Assembly: GCA_036346405.1 (NCBI GenBank)
Contig: CM070561.1
Span: 8,788,441 to 8,852,440 of the forward strand
Length of the DNA stretch: 64,000 nucleotides
Source of the DNA: Phyllostachys edulis
Taxonomy: Eukaryota; Streptophyta; Magnoliopsida; Poales; Poaceae
Direction of reading: 5' to 3'
A program made the position numbers and the translations under genes. Below the pieces are notes generated by a model. That model did no database searches. It had not been told where the DNA came from and saw only the letters and a list, made by a program, of their open reading frames with translations. Of the stretch, positions 60,647-64,000 are shown piece after piece. Every line of letters starts with the position of its first letter. Position 1 is the first letter of the stretch.

Positions 60647-60650
60647 GAAT

Positions 60651-61854
60651 GTTGATATTAATGATTGATGATATTGTTTGGATTGGGGGAATTTTAGTAA
60701 TCGAGTCTGAGTGTTTCCTATCAATTATACCAAAAGTTCATTATAGGAGTCTTGGCTATTGAAATTGGGCTTGTGTTTTATGTTAGATCTTTGGTTGCCC
60801 AATGATTATGTGTAGAAGTAGTAGAATAATAGTGGATTTTGAATAGCGTGATGATCATTGATAGAACCCTTTTGATGTAGTCAATGAGAGTGGGTGATGT
60901 GAATTTTAGGTAGATTATCCTTAATAGATTGAGGTGATATGATTGTGGGTGAAAACTATGTTGTGGTGCATTATGAATTATTTGGCAAAGTAATTCCGTT
61001 GGTAGTGGAGTTGTAGTGGAGTTGGCTAGAATATGTTTTGTGGTGTTAGTAGAGTCTCTCTATAAAGGTGTGGATGATGTGTTCAGTTTGAGCATAGCGA
61101 GTTGCCAATTTAAGGGAAATGAGTTAGTATGTTATGCAATTATTTGAGAAAAAGGGGTATTCTCAGGTAGTGAAATATTCTCTTGGATCTTACTTGAGCT
61201 GTGTGTTCATGACGGATGTCATTTGCAAATTGAATTCATTCTTGTTGGTATGCATGGTACTTCCCGGTTAATAAAAAAAATGGGTAATTTGGGCAATCAA
61301 GTGGTTTTCGCCTTTGGCTTTATGTGGTGTTTATTTGCAAACAAGTTACATGGGAAGAGGAAAAGATTTCTTGACGAGTTTGTGACTTTGGATTGTAGTC
61401 TTTTGGAGGGAAGATGGTAATGAGTTAGTTGCATTATGAATCCTTTATTTCAGTTGGGTCTTTTTGGTAAGGGAGTTGGTTTAAGGCGGGTTCTTTTGTG
61501 CATCCCTCGTTGAAGGAGATGCTCATTGTTAAGGTGAAGTGATTGATTGAAAGATGGAACAAGAGTTCCATGTGTTTTGTATGTGTTGTGTAGTTTGGTA
61601 CCAAAGGGATGGTTAGCCAAGGTATGATGGGTTGTTTTCGATAGATGTGGAGGTTTAGGAAGTTGGCGTATCGCTAGGACTGTCTCGAGTCCATACACGA
61701 TGGGGTACACAACGTCGTGTATATTCTGATGCTAAATGAGTACCTAAGAAATCCAGAGTTGATCATGTCAGGTACGTGTTAATTGTTGTTTAATTTCAGT
61801 TTGTGGTTGTTCTTCAAGTAGAACAACGGGTAGAATTCCAGGTCGAATTCTGTT
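60651..61854. other. Non-coding internal region of the plus retrotransposon, 3' part
   Basis: Resumes after the CACTA TSD. AT-rich with no conserved frame. It ends in the polypurine tract. Confidence 0.5.
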
Positions 61855-61865
61855 AAGGGGTAGAA
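61855..61865 (+). other. Polypurine tract
   Basis: aaggggtagaa lies immediately before the 3' LTR start TGTAATATTCTG, in the position expected for plus-strand priming. Confidence 0.7.
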
Positions 61866-63185
61866 TGTAATATTCTGAAAAATAAATGTCTTGAGGATCT
61901 ATGCGTAATTAAACAAAACAGGATACGTGAAAATGGGTTGCTTCGGGATTTTGGAGAGTTGTTTTCTTGGAACGATTATACGGGTACAGTTGGATATGCC
62001 GTGTTAAGAATGGACGTGGGGTAGAGGAGCAACCCAAAACAAAATCCAAACCCTAGCCCCAAACTCCTCCCTGTCGCAAGCCTTGCCCAAAGACTGTCAG
62101 CGCCACCTAACCCTCGCACCTCTCGCCTTTGTGCGTCGCCCAGCATGCGCCACCACTTATCTTCTTGCATGCAAACCGACTATTGTGCTGCCTTGTTCTT
62201 TCGGCCAGAAAGCCAGAGAGAGATAGGGAAAGGAAAAGTGCTTCTGCACATGATCCTCTGCACGCATGAATATGTTGTCGGTGCTGCTGCTGACCAGGAC
62301 CAGGAGGGGAAGCAAGAAGGGAGAGCCATGAATAAGAGAGGAGGAGAAGGAAAAGAGGAAGAAAGAGGGAAGGATCTCGCGGGATTTTATGATCGGCTCC
62401 ATGTTCTTCGAGGGTAAGGATTTGAAAACCTCTAGATGACCCTAAATTAATCGTTGTTCTTTTGGTAGATTATTTTGATAATGGGAAGAGTAGATGACTT
62501 TTCTGTCCAAATTTGTTAGAATTAGGGCAGAACATTGCCGGGATGATTAGGGGTATTTAGGTTCAGAATTAGAGTTCGGTCTATTTAGATAAAAGTTAGG
62601 TTTTTGCATTAGCTTTCTAGGAAGATATGGATTGTTAAAAACAGAGTAGCAAGTGAAAAAATATAGCCTCTGTAATGTTGCTGTCCAGATTCCAGGAGTA
62701 ATTTGCAGCACGTATTAATCTGTAGATTAAAAATAGATATGGAGTAATTTGTGGTTTGGGTCTACTTGAAAAGAGTAGGTAATTTCTTAACGGTTCCATA
62801 GAGTCCAATAACATGATTTTTGGACGAGTAGAACATAAGTTATGAATTTTGGGAGACTACAGTCCAAAACCGGGTTGCTGCTGGATATAGTCATGGGAAA
62901 CTAGTAAATTGACTTGATAAATGACATAATTAAAATTTGGGCATAACTAGGAAGTAGTAGATAATTCTCTGTAGTTTTTGACAAGTCCTAGTTCAATATA
63001 TTTGCAGGTGTGGATTAAAAAAATATGAAAATATTAAATTTGCAGTCCAGAAGATGACAGATCTGTCTTCTGGGTTAAAACGGGGGTTTAGATGATTTAA
63101 TATGGACATTTGATCAACTAAGAAGTTGTAGGAAATTTTGTAGAGATTCTAGAACTAGTATGGTTTTCCATATTAGGATGTGGGA
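61866..63185 (+). repeat. 3' LTR of the plus retrotransposon, 3'-truncated
   Basis: Starts TGTAATATTCTG. 62060-63185 aligns with 41758-42890. It is cut near 63185, where copia LTR sequence begins, so about half of the LTR is missing. Confidence 0.8.
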
Positions 63186-64000
63186 GTTACCATGTAAATG
63201 GGTACCCATTAAGCCCACACACAAATGGGTCTACACCCACGTACGCTTCTTAAAGCGGATGACGAACCGGGCTTCTTGAATCCGTTTTTTCATGATCTTT
63301 ATCTTCATTTGACGTAAACCGTCTCTCCTTACATAGCCTTGCGCCGCAGTTTAGCCAAAAGCCATCAAGGTAGTATTTTTGTTGAAATTACCAAAATATC
63401 CCTTCTTGATCCTTCTCTAAAGACCGAGTCCAATATTTATGAAGCAATCCCATGCTTCGCCACGTGTAGATTGATCAATGTCTCTCTTCATATCAGCAAG
63501 TCTCTCCCATCTGGCTCCCACCGAAATCACCATGACGCTCGCACCAACCCCCGCGCCGCTTGATGCAACCCGTCGCACCGAACTTTCCATTCGGTCATCC
63601 TTGTCCATTTTGCGCCAAGCTTGAGTCCACTAACTTCACCTGGCATCCTCGATTGTTCTGGATCTCAGCTTACCAAGCCTAGTCCCGATCATCTTCGCTG
63701 TTGACCGTAGTTGACCTCCAAGCCTCCTGCACAACAATAGACAAAAAAATCGATTCCAGGAACAAGTTCTTTGCAACTTGAACCACGTTAGCCAAAACAT
63801 GCATCATGCAATACATATGCACTAAAACCCATGGAATTGACCTAACCTACGAACATCGCTGCCAAGCTGGCTAACAAACCAGTCAAACCGCCACCCATGG
63901 CCGGTTTGACCGTCTATAGCCTAACAGCTTCTGAAATTTGCCAAAAACACGTGTTTCAACAAACTCTCAATACCATTGCTAATTGTATCATCATCATAAT
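63186..64000 (-). mobile_element. Copia LTR fragment, continuing past the window
   Basis: Matches 33370-34140 (Sirevirus-like copia 3' LTR) in the same minus orientation, ending gtgtttcaaca at 63961. The last 39 bp match the internal sequence beside the first copy (aacactattgctaattgtat in that copy). The LTR part homologous to 32495-33370 is missing at the left junction. Confidence 0.8.

Larger units (their letters stand above)
47427..60647 (+). mobile_element. CACTA (En/Spm) transposon, 13.2 kb
   Basis: Left end CACTACAAGAAATCTG and right end CAGATTTCTTGTAGTG are perfect 16-bp terminal inverted repeats beginning with CACTA. The TSD is aat (47424-47426 and 60648-60650). The subterminal 200 bp on each side carry many short motifs in both orientations (ctatgac, gtgacga, cgtcac, tcataga), the usual binding sites of the CACTA DNA-binding protein. 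Two transposase-type genes are present on the plus strand, both with stops. Extra material in the middle (GRF fragment, MuDR fragment, solo LTR) shows capture or nesting. Confidence 0.95.
41758..63185 (+). mobile_element. Non-autonomous LTR retrotransposon (plus), host of the CACTA element
   Basis: 5' LTR 41758-44920 (its first 190 bp lost), PBS 44923-44934, internal 44935-47423 and 60651-61854, purine tract 61855-61865, and 3' LTR from 61866 to about 63185. The internal region is AT-rich with no gag or pol. Only a short MSRGRDCGCGYGHG reading (45186) recurs in the minus copy at 37100-37160. It must have relied on proteins supplied in trans. It was later interrupted by a copia solo LTR and by the 13.2-kb CACTA element. 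Confidence 0.7.

Overview
This is a gene-poor, repeat-dense stretch of a grass nuclear genome, most likely rice or a close Oryza relative. The reasons are GC-rich coding exons, Stowaway-like MITEs, Tat-type Ty3/gypsy elements, Sirevirus-like and BARE/Angela-like copia LTRs, CACTA and Mutator-like DNA transposons. Only one gene looks intact: a five-exon cinnamoyl-CoA-reductase-like gene on the minus strand (25377-27733, 341 codons). A single exon resembling the N-terminus of an ESCRT-III CHMP7/SNF7-family protein sits at the left edge.

Layout. 1-3095: the CHMP7-like exon, a foldback element (1313-1681) and the C-terminal fragment of a LINE-type reverse transcriptase pseudogene. 3096-15023: a complete but decayed minus-oriented Tat-lineage gypsy element (5-bp TSD gcgcc), inserted into that LINE fragment. 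The LINE frame resumes at 15024. 15193-24912: a second, related Tat element with a 2.2-kb internal deletion. Both Tat elements carry a gene antisense to gag-pol. In the second copy its last four exons are still open, with good splice sites. 24941-25040: a (TA)50 microsatellite. 25377-27912: the CCR-like gene with a TATA box and an intronic MITE. 29073-31940: a 2.9-kb solo LTR (TSD agaga).

32057-47423 is a mosaic. It holds a MITE, a Sirevirus-like copia 3' LTR with a pol tail, and pieces of a non-autonomous retrotransposon with TGTAA...TTACA LTRs in both orientations. One of these LTRs is interrupted by a Pack-MULE-like element (37644-39146, TIRs, 9-bp TSD), another by a copia solo LTR (43509-44323). 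47427-60647 is a 13.2-kb CACTA element (CACTA termini, TSD aat) inside the internal region of the plus-oriented retrotransposon. It contains decayed tnp2-type and Transposase_24-type genes, a GRF zinc-finger fragment, a MuDR-transposase N-terminal fragment, a 73-bp palindrome-bearing tandem array, a tRNA-like box pair and a solo LTR of the same Tat family. 61866-63185 is that retrotransposon's 3' LTR, broken by a copia LTR that runs to the window end.

The genes do not form an operon-like system. The reading is of a single host gene beside layered transposon insertions whose order can be worked out from target-site duplications and interrupted frames. All domain names come from motif recognition by eye, without database searches.
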